Of a stretch of DNA of 64,000 nucleotides, positions 12,475-24,344 are shown piece after piece. Positions within the stretch are counted from its first letter, which is position 1, and the number at the start of each line of letters is the position of its first letter. Made by a program: the position numbers and the translations under genes. The notes below the pieces were generated by a model. The model was not told where the DNA came from and ran no database searches. It saw nothing but the letters and a program-made list of their open reading frames with translations. This DNA comes from Punctularia strigosozonata HHB-11173 SS5 (Eukaryota > Basidiomycota > Agaricomycetes > Corticiales > Punctulariaceae). The DNA lies in NCBI RefSeq assembly GCF_000264995.1, contig NW_006767443.1, positions 708,330-772,329 on the forward strand, in the 5' to 3' direction.

Positions 12475-15052
12475 TCAACGCCCCAAGACCGAGTCTCCAA
12501 GCCCGTTCGCGGTTCCCTGCGCGCTTCCGCTCATGTTCGCAATGCACTTCTGCAAATCCGTCCACTCGCTCTCGCGCGGGATCGCGAGGTCGCCGATGTC
12601 GTAGATGTACAGTTTGCCGTCGCTTCCGCCCAGCGCCGCGCGCCTGCCGTCCTTGCGGTCCCATTCGAGCTTGTTGAGCGCGCGCTCGTTGCCCACCGGA
12701 GTGGATACGATGGGAACCTGAGCGAATAATCCGAATGAGCACGCATATACGCGTGAGGAAACGTACCCGGGCGGACGTACCTCGGTGTCAGCATTGAGGT
12801 TCCACAAGTCGAACCTGCCTGACCCGTCCACGGAACCGAAGAGCGCAGGATGCGTAGGATGCCACTTTACGTCGTAGACGTAGTCGTCTGCCTCCTCGAA
12901 TGAGTACACCGGCGCAACGTTGGTCGGCGCTTGGTTCGCCCCCTTCGCGCCGCCGCTGCCCAAGTTCGCGCCCGTACCCCGCGTTCGCCACAGCTTGCAC
13001 GTCCAGTCCACGCTGCAGCTTAGCATCAGGTCGCCGAAGTCGACCGGCCCGGCGCTGGGGTGGAAGGAAAGACCGGTGATCGGTCCGGAGTGCGCGCGGT
13101 AGATGTCGTGCGCGTTGAGGCCAGCCTTTGAGCCAGCGCGGTCGTAGCGGTTGGCCTGGTAGATGTTGCCTTCCTCAGTGCCAACGAAGAAGGTAGTCGT
13201 CTCGGTGTCTGGAAAGACGAGGGACGTGATGGAAACTTCGTTCGTCTTATTGTGCCCGCTATGTACCAGTTCAAGAGTTTCCTGTTCGGCACGCGTGAGT
13301 GCACAGTCCGTGGGATGGGAGATGGGTCCAGCCTACCTGGGGTTGTGCCAGCATGTCCACCAGCCAGCTGCATACAGTGCCATCGGTGCTGCTGGTGATC
13401 AGGTTGTGCGCGTTCTGCGTGCCCACCATCTGCATCGCATACACTGGATGCGTATGCCCCGCAGCTGATAATGGCGTTTTGAGGACAGGGAGATGCTTAG
13501 ATCGTGTGTCCCAAAGCAATATCTGCCCCGAGTATGTTCCACCAAAGACCAGGTTTGAATGGAAAGGGGAGAAGGTGACAGAGAGGACATCGGACTATGC
13601 TCTGAGAGTGAGCATGGAGCGGACATGATAGAATAGAATATACCTACCTGAGAGTGGAAGACAAATTCGGGTCGCTCGAGTAAATGCAGGTTCCATACAG
13701 CAGCTATGCCATCGGGTTCGTTCAACGCAGCAGGGTTCTTATTGTACGATGCTACGCTCAATTCGGGATACTTTATCACACGAGAATTCAGTACAGACGA
13801 ACAGCACGTAGCACAGGACTCACTCGTGGCGACCAATCCACGTCCGTGATTGAACGGTTCTTCAATACTCGCTCGTCGTGGAATGCACAGATACGTTTAA
13901 CGCGCTTGCCCTCAGTATCGTCTCTAATGTCGGATTAGCAGGATATCCATGGACCACCACGATGAAACAGAGACAACTAAGAGGCCGCGAACACTCACCC
14001 TCCGGTCTCAGTGCCAGTGGTGTAGTCACGAATATAATCGTAATTGTCGTTTAGCGCCCGTTGCACGATCTTGGACGACTGCTCAACGAAGTCAAGGAAT
14101 TCAGGGGCGCTGAGGATGGAGGCCTTCTCCTCCTCAGTCAGCTCTAGAAACACGCGTGTGAAGATAGCAATCAAGAGCGGTCGAGGAACGTGAACGGACC
14201 ACGCAGTTCTTGTTCGATCTCCCTGTCCAGTTGTACCGACTCCTCTTCGAGCTCTCTGTCTCGTTGGGCTGCACGCTCTGCCTCGAGATCTTGCTCCTGC
14301 TCACGTAGTACCCGCTGGGAGGAGTCTTCGTCGGGTGTAACGTCTGTTTCCACAGATGCTGTTTGAATCTCTTTATTGTACATAACTTTCTCCTACTCCA
14401 TGCCGTTTCAGCCATCGGCAACACCAGATCGCGAACCCTGCATAAAAGCATACCTTCTGAGGAAGCTCAAATAGCTCTTGCTCGATGTCAATGAGATCCG
14501 GGACGAATCTCGGCATCATTGCCCTTTTATGCGTTTCGTGAGCTCGCGACTAGCTGCTAGTATCGGCACCAACCTTTCCATTAAGTTGTCGGTCCCGCTT
14601 GTGGTGCCCGCTAGGGTGGTGCCGGGGCTCATCCTCCCGTTCGTACTGATGGCACTTCCAAAGTCGCTCTGTCTGCTTCTCCTTCCGCTTCCGAGTCTTG
14701 TGGGCGTTCCCATAAGTCCCAGGGCGTCACCACCAACATTGAGGTCGCGAAGTTGGGGTGTACCAGGTATCGACCCTGGCGTCATATCTCCGTCCGAGGC
14801 GTGACGAGGTTGGCCGATTAATGCATTCACGAGGTCATCGACATCTCGACGAGGGGCTGACGAGCTGGACGCATGCTGGCCAAGATCTAGCATGTCAGAT
14901 ATTTGTGTTCCGGGTAACTGGTGTGCGGACATACGCACCTCTGACTGACGACGTTCCTGCTCTGCTCGTTGCCGTTGTTCGCGGGCTCGACGCAGCTCAG
15001 CGAGCCTTTCGCGCTTCGCTTCGATCTCGGCGCGACGTCGTGAGTCTGCCAT
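12475..15052 (-). CDS. Cytoplasmic dynein intermediate chain (WD40)
   Basis: Dynein intermediate chain: a scaffold linking dynein heavy chain to light chains and dynactin for minus-end microtubule transport. The start is the ATG at 15052. The N-terminus is a charged single helix ([20 protein letters not shown]...), the known dynactin/NudE-binding part, followed by a Ser/Thr-rich linker with GTQISDM, which could serve light-chain binding. An [20 protein letters not shown]-type segment precedes the propeller. WD40 blades include [73 protein letters not shown] and [17 protein letters not shown]. The protein ends [10 protein letters not shown]. Several short introns interrupt it. It is divergent from SEN2 with a 192 bp gap. 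Confidence 0.94.
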
Positions 15053-15244
15053 AGTGGATTATAGACCAGATATGCCAATGTATGTAGGGGACGAGAACAA
15101 GTACGGCAAGGTGTAGTGATCGAAGAGGGACGGAGGACGCGACTTCAACGCGACGCGTCGACTCGAAGAGTCAAGACATCCTGCGCCCCCACCATCAGAA
15201 TCAAGTACAGAGATCTGTCTTGCAGAGCGCCCGACGCCCTGCTC
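15053..15244. promoter_or_regulatory. Putative bidirectional promoter, dynein IC / Sen2
   Basis: Only 192 bp separate the two start codons of divergently transcribed genes, so both core promoters must lie here or overlap the opposite 5' UTR. This is inferred from geometry; no clear TATA box was assigned. Confidence 0.45.
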
Positions 15245-16661
15245 ATGTCCGGAAGAAAACCCAACAGACAAAACCGCGGGAAAGGCGGGGCCCAGCGAGC
15301 CAACAACAACAAAATCTATGCATATCCCTTGCCCCTCGTTTTCGCTCCGGTAGAGTCCCCGAGTCAGCGCCTTCTCGCGTTCCTTGGTCTTTCCTCTGGC
15401 ATCCGCGTCCTGAACCCACACTGCACCGGAGTCTTCGATAGAGATACGAAGAGCGTATGGGTAATTGATACTGCCGATGCGCAGAAGCTTTGGAGAGGAG
15501 GATTCTTCGGAAAGGGCAATCTGAGCAGGAGTGAACCGAGTTGGTTAGCTAGGCAAATCAACGCACGAAAACTCGCAGGGAAAGGTATGTACGTCGCCGT
15601 TACATCTACCTTGGCGTGTGCGATCGTTAACTTCAGACACGTTCAGGATTGACCTCCGAACAAGTGACTGCGAAGCGCAGAGCTGAGCGTCAGCAATTCA
15701 AAATTGATCGCGCGAAGGCAATGGCAGCCGTTGCTGCTGAGGCAGAGAAGGCATTCGAGGAGGGTCGAGAGTACGACCTGGAGGCTGCCAAAGCTTCCAT
15801 CCCGTCTGCAGCAACGTGGAAACCTTCAACGAACGCCGTGGGCTCGAGTGACGCGGATGCAGCTCCTGTGCTTGCTGAAGCGATGGAGACGGGCATAAAA
15901 GAAAGTCCCGAGGAATCAGTAATTGATGACGAGCCCATAGAAGATCTAGAGCACCTTCAACTCACCCTTCCCGAGGCTTTCTTCCTCTCCTGGGCCCTCG
16001 ATTGCCTCACCATCATCGACTCCACCAAACTCGAGCCTCTCTCCCTTTCGGATATCTACATGTCCTTTCACGAAGCGCACATCGATGTCCCTTCACCACC
16101 CGACACGAAGCCGCCACTGCGGCCAGATAATCCGTTTCTGCTTCACTATGTCCTGTACCACCACTATCGCTCTCTCGGCTGGGTCGTCAAAGGAGGAATC
16201 AAGTTTTGTGTCGACTACCTGCTTTACAAGCGCGGCCCAGTCTTTCATCATGCCGAGTACGTATCCACCGTTACGTTGTGGCCAATTACTCATCCTGACA
16301 TTGACACATTCGCGCTTCAGGTTCGCACTGGTTTTGTGTCCCGTATACGAAGCTCCGGCGGATCGCTCGTCTTCGCCCTTCACCCTGCAGAACGTTGATC
16401 CGTTCGAATGGTCTTGGCTCAGCACTATCAACCGTGTCAACTCTCAGGTCCACAAGGTGAGCACCTTCAGTTTCCGACTACTGTCTACAAGCTGAACGTG
16501 GGTTTGCTCCGTCGCTTCAGACGCTGATTTTGGTATATGTCACTATCCCCGCCTTAAGTCGGCTCGACCCGGAAGTGTTGCGTAGTCCGGCCGTGCTCGC
16601 GCACTACTCTATCAGAGAAGTCACTATCAGGCGGTTCATACCGGCGAGGATGCGCGATTAG
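15245..16661 (+). CDS. SEN2: tRNA-splicing endonuclease catalytic subunit Sen2
   Basis: Catalytic subunit of the tRNA-splicing endonuclease that cuts the 5' splice site of intron-containing pre-tRNAs. The protein starts MSGRKPNRQNRGKGG, a basic leader. It has the conserved N-terminal segment VWVIDTADAQKLWRGGFFGK and GNLSRSEPSWLARQ, then a Lys/Glu-rich helix, then the nuclease fold: LTLPEAFFLSWALDCLTI, and the core GGIKFCVDYLLYKRGPVFHH. The core holds the expected catalytic Tyr and His; the catalytic Lys is in NSQVHKTLILVYVTIP across an exon junction. The C-terminus reads HYSIREVTIRRFIPARMRD. Introns interrupt after LAGK and within the nuclease domain. Start and stop agree with the family. Confidence 0.93.
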
Positions 16662-17199
16662 GGCTTTTCGACATCAGCTCCGTGCCCACCTCAATCAAGC
16701 CATTTTTCGGGGATATGCGAGACGCACTTAGGGTCTGTCAGCCTGCCGCGAGATCCTATCGCTCGCATGTGGGCACAGGCTCAAAGGCTGATAGTTAACG
16801 ACAGACAGATCTATGTACCACCAAACTCTGGTTAGATGGGAGGTGCTGAGGATGTTGCCCCGAACATGATTGCGGAGCCGCGGATCGAACGTTCACTTGG
16901 GGCTATAGCAGCCGCCTATTTGAACTTCAACGCTAGGCTGCCAGAATCGCTCGTTGGTAAAGACGGCCAGAGTCCAACGTGATGCAGAAGGCTCATCGCG
17001 AAAGGGTGACAGAAGATACGACCTGGCTGACAGTCGCGGAGAGTGCTTTCCTCGAGGGCCGCATATATTGTGTGGTCGTCAGTTCACGATAGCACTTGAC
17101 ATACTACGGAATGAGCAAAAATGAAGAATAATGCGTAGACGAGGTTCATGGTAAACAGTATCTGGAAGTACTCGGAGACATCGCTCTATCGCGCTACCA
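16662..17199. other. Intergenic region downstream of SEN2
   Basis: 538 bp. A 48-codon open frame from the ATG near 16834 (MGGAEDVAPNMIAEPRIERS...) ends near 16981. It has no recognised homology and could be a remnant. I otherwise see no gene. Confidence 0.35.
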
Positions 17200-17470
17200 T
17201 TAGGTATTCAGCATCACAAGTGAGAGACGTTCAGCATACCCATCAAGCGTGAGCCGACATCTCAGACGCCACAGAGCTAGGTAGGTAGGTAGTATTAACC
17301 GGCGCGGTCCGTGAGGCCGAGGATGATGCTGTCCATCACGAGCGGCGCGATCCACATAACGGAGAAGAAGTTGCTTCGACCGGTAATCACGCAGCCCCAG
17401 GTACAGCAGCAGTAACGTGAGAGCAACGAGGCCAGTGTGCGATGATGATGCGCTAAGGATTAATGCACAA
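17200..17470 (-). pseudogene. DUF6533-family fragment
   Basis: On the minus strand a stretch reads GRSNFFSVMWIAPLVMDSII and then LGLT. It closely matches the internal motif GRTSFFSVTWLAPLVMDSV of the gene at 18550-20134. A following piece, ALWRLRCRLTLDGYAERL, matches the next part of that gene (TLWRLRDYLRRKSVNGY). The two pieces are separated by only about 23 nt ending in TAG, too short for a normal intron here. No complete N-terminal half could be read upstream on the minus strand up to about 18.2 kb. It is therefore best read as a decayed or partial paralogue in inverted orientation next to its relative. Confidence 0.5.
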
Positions 17471-18549
17471 GGTGGAAGATGACGAGCCTCAAGGCCGCAG
17501 AAGACGCTCACGAAGCCTTGAACATGTCATGAATACCCTTGGCCGTTTTCGACTGCACGAGTGCAGGTGTTAGTGACCTTCCCTCCTCGTGTCACCGGCG
17601 GAAAAGCTAACGCTTCACGCTAGTTGCACCTACGAACAAGGTGGTCGCTATCAGCGGTCACGGCAGAGCACGCTCTATCCAGCTCGAAATCCACATGTGA
17701 TGGGGAGAGGACAGTACGGATATACTGCAATTGCTCCCGCCGGAAACGGGTTTTGATGCGGCAGCAGGCTGGATCCCTCCTGCGTGTAGACAGGCGTAGA
17801 CACGGTCCAAGCCACAATCATATTCAAGATCTGGATCGCGGAAAGACGGCAGTCCATGAGCGCTCATGTTCATATTGAATTTGACACTTGACGAAGCGTG
17901 TGAGGGCGCCCATGGAAGATTGTAACGAGGGATCCGGATGCTTCGTGCTGCCTGCGTAAGATTATCATAACATCTTGAGCGCCTTTGAGAGCCACTCATT
18001 CGAAAGAGAAGCAATGAAGCTGCTCGCGAAGTCAATTGCAATCGATCGTTGTGCAAAGCAGGACGAAGCAAGAGAGCATATAAGTATGGCTTCCTAAAGC
18101 TGGGTCGATGTTGCGAAGTGGAGAAGCCCTGAGATGGCAACCCTTGTTGATCGGGGTCAGATTGGGACAGAAAGCGTGGGAGCGCTTCCACCTTATGCGT
18201 CACCTTCGCCTTTCAGACCTCTTCCGCACATCGTCGCTGGCCTCTCTGTCTCTGATTTCTGCACTGCCGAAATGTATATGCATAACACCGAACGCCAGAG
18301 CTGTGCGATACCGCTCATTCAAAGCGCACCGAGGACCTCGAAAAGGACGTACGAGCGCGCTAAGCCGCCAGAGAAGCACAACGGCGGCATCACTCCAGAT
18401 CTCGACGAGCTGATCCGGCTCGCCTTCTCTACGTTTGCGGACAGCATACGTTTCGGGGCTTAAGCTGCTTGCGGAAGAGCACTGCGTGGCTGGCCCTCGC
18501 TGGAGCTGCGTTTTCTACCCCGGCCTTCCTGCTGGACCTTTGACCAGCG
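17471..18549. other. Intergenic region before DUF6533 gene 1
   Basis: About 1.1 kb with only unconvincing open frames on both strands. It should contain the upstream region of the gene at 18550 and perhaps decayed 5' exons of the minus-strand fragment. At 17477 on the plus strand a short frame, MTSLKAAEDAHEALNMS, resembles the first exon of the second DUF6533 gene (MAVSVPIKAAEQADEAL), so pieces of more than one copy may be scrambled here. Confidence 0.35.
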
Positions 18550-20134
18550 ATGGACGGACCGCCTTCGCCTGCCGCTAAAGCCGCGATAGCGGACGCAGTG
18601 AGCGATTTGTGAGTGAAGCTGCTACGATTGTACGGAGTCACAATCAACGAGATATCACGTAGGAGGTTGGAGCATGCGATTGCGATCTCGATGGTCGCAC
18701 TCTTCATGTACGACTACTGTGAGTGCCCTAGTTAGTATGCCACGTTCAATGACGAGCGATAAATGCTATTCCTGCCAGTAATAACCATCGAAGAAGAGGT
18801 CGATCCCCGTGGTTCTCAGAGAAGTCCTGTACTGACTTTCGCATCCCTAGGTCGACGCCATTTGGAAGCAACCACGAAGCCTGGCATCTATCCTGTTCTT
18901 CATCAACCGTTACTACTCCTTATTGGAAATATTTGCCGTGGCCCTGATATCCTTCAACTCCGCATGGAGCGGCAAGGTATGTCCAAGGAATACATGATGA
19001 TTCAGTCGTCACTGATGCGTAGCCAGGTGTAAGTGAACACGAAGCCAGTACATGAGGCCAACAAACTGAGAAGATACGGACAGATGTTCCCACTTCGTGC
19101 GATTTCAAGGGGCAGGTTCGTTGGCAGGTGTCATAGTTGGCGAAGGTACGACGTGTCTCCACCTCCATGTCCGTATCAAAGGCTGATAGGTCGTTGCACA
19201 GCTCTCATGATACTTCGCGTATACGCGCTATACGGGAGCTGCTATTGGATCCTACTCCCCCTATCGCTCTTCCTTTGCGTTCAATTAGCACTAACAAGCG
19301 CCGCGCTGGCGCAAGGCATTCGTGAGTCCATCTTGTCATTGCGCGAGGCAGCCATATATTCATCCAGTCTTAATCCGTCAGCGACGCCCGTGCCTATGGG
19401 GTGCTATTTGTCGGGCAGGACCAGCTTCTTCTCCGTGACTTGGCTTGCGCCGTTGGTGATGGACAGCGTCATATTCGCCCTCACTTTGTGGCGTCTGAGA
19501 GATTATCTTCGCAGGAAGTCGGTTAATGGGTACGTTTGTCACCAGATGTCCGCTTCCTCCAAGCAGCACTCATCGGCCATGTGCGACAGCGCGATCGCAC
19601 TCTGCCTACGAGACGGGCTAGGGTATTTTCTCATCGTCTTTGCCATCAACCTCGTCAACACGGTGCTCTTCCTTGTGGGTACCCTGTTCCTTCCCCACAC
19701 CCTCCATTTCGTGTTGATGGCATCTTGGGGACAGCACGCCCGACCTTCGAGGAAGGCGTTGTTTGCGCCTGTTAGTCAGATCATCACTTCCATCGTCGTC
19801 TCTCGGTACGCCTTCTCCCTTCAGGCATCGCGACGTTATCGCTGACAACCCTAATCTCCTCGACAGCTTGGTTCTCAACCTCAAGCAACTGGACGTTACG
19901 AGCGAGCACCGACACAGTATCTCCGGGACCCGTTCTGCCTCTTCCGCACTCGTCTTCGGGAAGACGGTGCTGGACACGATGCCGTCCCTCGGCACTTCCT
20001 CTGAAGACGCCCCCATGTCGCCGAACGACATTGATACGGTCGCGGCACCCGCCTTCGGTCCCTATCAGCATAGCGCATCGATACCGCTCGGTGATCTCGA
20101 AGGTGGACGCGAACATAGGGTTCGGTTCCGATGA
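18550..20134 (+). CDS. DUF6533-domain multi-pass membrane protein 1
   Basis: Member of a large Agaricomycete family of seven-helix-like membrane proteins of unknown function. Exon 1 gives MDGPPSPAAKAAIADAVSDL. Exon 2 gives RLEHAIAISMVALFMYDY, leading into the hallmark YDYLITIEEEVD of DUF6533, then AIWKQPRSLASILFFINRYY. Later exons give VCTALMILRVYALYGSCYWI, SFFSVTWLAPLVMDSVIFAL, LTLWRLRDYLRR and GLGYFLIVFAINLVNTVLFL. The C-terminal cytosolic tail has FGKTVLDTMPSLGTSSEDAP and then SIPLGDLEGGRE, ending RVRFR. Eight or so exons with short introns. One donor, after EEE, is weak (GTCGAT). The same tail is found at the second copy near 30.5 kb. Confidence 0.8.
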
Positions 20135-20948
20135 CGACGGGACTCTGCGTGATATAGTACATCGTGTGCTATCCGATCCGGCAGAAAACAAGAATGAACG
20201 ACTGTATATTATTCGTGGCCTTGCGCTGCTCGCGAGCTGTATCTGTAGCAATCTGATTCTACCTTCGGGACAGGAGCGATAGACAGGGAGTCCGCTCGCT
20301 GCGTTGATGCACTCGGCCCAGGGGTGTGGCGCCAAATCTGCGCAAAGGTCGACAGGAGCCAGCACAGCGCGAGAATTTTGCAAGCGACCCTCTTGCAAAC
20401 TCGTCCACGATCGCGAAATCTCTCAATAACACGTCAGGCTCTATGCCAATCGCCCATTCGCGTTGTCAATTGTGCAAAAATTCACGCCCACCGCATGGAC
20501 ATCCTAGTCCACCCTCCTGTTGATTTGCACACGTAGAGTACATCCCACGTGAACATACTGGGCACACCAAATCCTCGTACATACCGCGTTCGTATCCCTC
20601 CCCGCATTCATATTCCTCCCACAGACTAATCGGTGATTGATGCCGGCCTCGCCCGTCGAGCCACGATGGATCGCCTAGCGCAAACGCGAGCCCTGCCAGT
20701 GTCGCGAGAGGGCGGACAGAAGTCAAAGTAGCGCCCTATACCGCTGCGCCCTGCGCATCCTAATAGCGAAAGCTCGAACCCATCCTCCACCGGTTCGTAG
20801 TGACGGCCGTCCGCGAGGCGAACGCCGACAATGGGGGAATTGCCAGAGTGCGTCGGCGGCTCCGGGAGATGAAACCTACGAACCGGAACGCGGGGTGTGG
20901 GATGCGCTCAAGCGCCTCAGAGGAGCCGAGGAAAGCTATTCGTCGTGG
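20135..20948. other. Convergent intergenic, DUF6533-1 / zinc-finger gene
   Basis: 814 bp between two converging genes. It holds 3' UTRs; no supported gene, repeat or RNA was seen. Confidence 0.45.
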
Positions 20949-23706
20949 CTAACCCTTCAGCGGGGCCTCCTGTGACGCAGGCAGCACGCCCTTCTCCTTC
21001 TCCTCCTCCTCCTGCTCCGGCTGACCCTTGTCCTTGTCCTTATCTTTGTCCTTGTCCTTGCCCTTCTTCCGGTGCACGCTCTGGTGCCGCGCGAGCTGGT
21101 CCGGTCTGGCAAACGCCTTGTCGCAGCCAGGTTCGGCGCACTTGTACGGCCGCGCGCCGGTATGCGTGCGAAGCTACAAACGAACAACAAGGGCGGAAAA
21201 AATAGTGAAAAACGGCCGTCTTCAGCATCCGTGGGCAGCATGGCGGCGGTGGGGTGCCAATGATGGGGGCGCACTTACGTGTTTGGAAAGATTGGACGAC
21301 TCGGAGAAGGCCCTGCAACGAAACGGAATGGGCCCCGGTTCAGCGCGAGCGGTCTGGGGGTTCATGGGGGTCGGCAGCGCTTTGCTTACCGGTCGCAGAA
21401 CGTGCACTTGAACGGCTTCTGGCCGTTATGCGTCCGCTTATGGATCGTGAGCGCGCCGGTGACCGTGAACGCCTTCCCGCACCCGGGAAAATCGCACACG
21501 TACGGCTCTTTCGACGTCAAACCAAAAAAAAAAAAAAACGCAAGCCAAATCAGTGTCCTCCTCTGTTTATAATTTTATTTTTTTATCGTGATTGTCATGG
21601 AGAGAGAGAGGAGAGGAGGAGGGAAAGAAACCCACTGGTCTGATTATGCCGCCTGACGTGCTGTCCTAGCGTCGCGGCCTCGCTGAACCCGGCCCCGCAC
21701 AGATCGCACGTGTACGGCCTGTGCCCGGTGTGGCTCTGCACGTGCCGGAGCACCTTTTGCTTCGAGGTGAAGCCCCGCGCCGAGTGCCGGTCGCAGCCCG
21801 CCCAGAGACACTCGTAGCGCGCGCGGCCGGCGCCGACGTGCGCGTCGGCGATGTGGGCCGTCAGGAGCGCCGCGGAGGGGAAGGAGGCGGTGCAGGATTG
21901 CCAGCGGCAGATGTGCGTCGTGATGGTGGAGGTGGAGGTGGAGGAGGAGGAGGACGTGACGAAGGGCGAGGGCGAGGGCGAGGGCGCGCAGTCCGTGATC
22001 GGGAACGCGTCGGGCGGCGTCGTCGGCCCCGGCGTGCGGCTCGGCGTCGACGCCCCAGACGGGGACGCGCTGGTGGACGGACCCGGCCCCGACCCGGCCT
22101 CCGACCCGCGCCACGGGTTGTGCGCGCTCTCCGGGTCGTCCTTGAACTTGTCGCGGAGGAAGGCCTCGAACTTGGCGAGGTTGGTGGCGCGGGCGACGTC
22201 TTCGAGGGAGACGTCGCCGAGGGGCGCCATCGCCGCGAGGAGGTCTTTGTTCATGCACGGGTGCGCGTGACGTTGAGGCTGTTGTGGTTGATGTGGGTGG
22301 GAGGAGGCGGAGGGGTAAGGCGCGGCCGGGGGCGAGGAGGGGGTGGGCGGAGGAGGCATGTGCCGGTGCTTGGCGGTTGCGGGGTACGGCGGACCCCATC
22401 CCGGCGTCTGCTGCTGCTGCTGTTGTGCGGGTTGCGGGTATCCCTGCATAGGGAAAGGCAGGCCCAGATGGTCTTGCATGAGATGGCTCGCGAGCAGCGA
22501 GAGCGAGTCCTGGGCGTAGCCCGGGCCGGAATAAGGCGACGCGTCGGCGAACGACGGAGACGTTTGCGGCGTGGGCAGCTGGCAGTCGCCCCAGGGGCAG
22601 TGGAGGCTGCCGCCGTCGCTCGTGCCCTGGTTTTGGTGTTCGGTCGGCGCCTGGGCCTGCGTGACGCGGAGGTGCTCGAGGTTGACGTGCCCGACGAGCT
22701 CCGCGAGAGACGGGAAGGATTTGTGGCACTGATCCCACATGCAGGGATGGCCCGGGTGCGCGTCGGGCGCGGTCGAAGGCGTAGACAGCGGGAGCATCAG
22801 CGGGCTCGCGGCGACGCTGGTGTGCGACGAGGCGGCGGAGAACGCTGGGCTGGGCAGAGGCGGGTGGTGGTGGTGCGGCTGGTGCGGGTGGTGGACGAAG
22901 TGCCCCGGCGGGTGCCCGCGGTTGCAGTGTCCGTCAATGGGGGCGGCGGCGGACGGCGCGGAGGGCTGCCCGCACGCGCAGAGGAATTCTTCGAGCGTCT
23001 GCTCCCATGAGACGGACGCCGGGGACGACGCAGAGCCGCCCGCGGCCGCGTTAGGCGCGCGGTACGACCCATCGTACGGCGCCGCGCAACATCGCAACTA
23101 CGGGAGGGAGCGTGAGACCCGTCATTCCATCGATCGGATGAAACATTGCCCGACTTCAGGCGAAATGAAGAAGGTTAGACTCACGAAATCGTCGATGCTG
23201 TCGCATTGCGAGCCGCTCTCGCACACGAAGGAGCACTCGGCCGCGTCGTGCGCGGTGTCGCACGTCGGCGCGCCGTGGGTGGGATCGTCGCACGCGACGA
23301 CGACGCATTGGTCGTGGCACTGGTCGGTGCATTCGGGCGTGATCAGCGCATCGCACGCGGGATCGTGGCAGGCGTCGGTCATCAGGCAGTCCGGGCAGTC
23401 CGCGAGGTCAACGACGTGGCTGCTTGTGAACGTCGGCGACTTGTGGGGGACGAGATCGACGAGCGTCGTCGGGGTGAATCGGGGGTCGAGGCTGCTGCTG
23501 TCGTCGTCGACGTCGATGGTGCTCGTCGTCGGGTGCGGCGACGGCATCGTCGTGCGCAGGCTCGAGATGGACGGCTGGGTGGCGGCAGGGGAAAAGGAGC
23601 CGGACCGACGATGGCCGACGGTTTTATTGGCGTGCAGCGACATCTGGGTAGCACGACCGGGGAGGTACCCGTCGCGGCGACTGCGCAGGTCGTCGACGAG
23701 TGCCAT
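20949..23706 (-). CDS. C2H2 zinc-finger transcription factor, Zap1-like
   Basis: Likely DNA-binding regulator of zinc homeostasis, nuclear. Exon 1 ([18 protein letters not shown]...) ends in a Cys-rich stretch with about 12 Cys, including [16 protein letters not shown] long low-complexity exon (His, Pro, Gln, Ser rich) follows. Zinc-finger-like units in order are: [25 protein letters not shown] with its His pair after a long insert ([10 protein letters not shown]); [111 protein letters not shown]. The first two resemble the CxW zinc-sensing fingers ZF1/ZF2 of yeast Zap1, and later ones match its DNA-binding set. The tail is a KD repeat followed by a Glu run. The long antisense frames over this gene are GC-driven shadows. 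Confidence 0.82.
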
Positions 23707-24344
23707 TGGCTGTGTGCACGTGATCGGCAGGTTTAACCTCTTTCCTTCTGCCGAGGACCGTCGCACGAGGGCGACGCATGGTATTCATTACGACGCAAAC
23801 GGCCCTCTTCCAATCCTTCAGGCTGTCGCGGAAGATACACGATGACTGACCCAATCGTGCACGGCGCGGGTCACGAACGCGCCCGCCTTGGCGCGATGTT
23901 CCCACGGTCTCTGCCCGCGTCGTCGTTCACGACGGCGAACGCAAACCACGAACCCCGACGAACGTCTCTAGCGCTTATATACGACACAACAGACACCACT
24001 TTGAGAATGCGATGTACCCATCGCGGTACAAGTGTGTAAAGCTCTATCGGAGCAACAAACAATATTCCGGCTCTAGACGTGAGCATGATCAGCATGGACA
24101 TCTTCAACGTCGCCGGCATGCCTAAATTCCACAATACCTCACTAAATTCCTGGCGACAGCAAACGCTCGTGTCCTTGGGCGACTTCGCTGGCCATCTCTC
24201 GCTCTCACCATGTTCTCCGTGCCTGGCAAGCCTGCCGCCCTCGGTTCCACGCCTGTCCAAGTCCCCAAGCACATCATCCGATCCCGTGCAAAGACAGCAT
24301 AAAATAACGCCAAACGCCTCGCCGTACGCTCGCCGATTCACGCA
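23707..24344. promoter_or_regulatory. Shared upstream region, zinc-finger gene / secreted protein
   Basis: 638 bp between two divergent genes. It should carry both promoters. If the zinc-finger gene is autoregulated as ZAP1 is in yeast, zinc-response sites could lie here, but I could not identify one by eye. Confidence 0.35.

Noticed and set aside
21721-23845. Very long open frames (429 and 368 codons) on the plus strand opposite the zinc-finger gene
   Set aside because: They are Arg/Gly-rich translations of GC-rich antisense DNA; the minus strand shows real zinc-finger motifs and splice sites in order.
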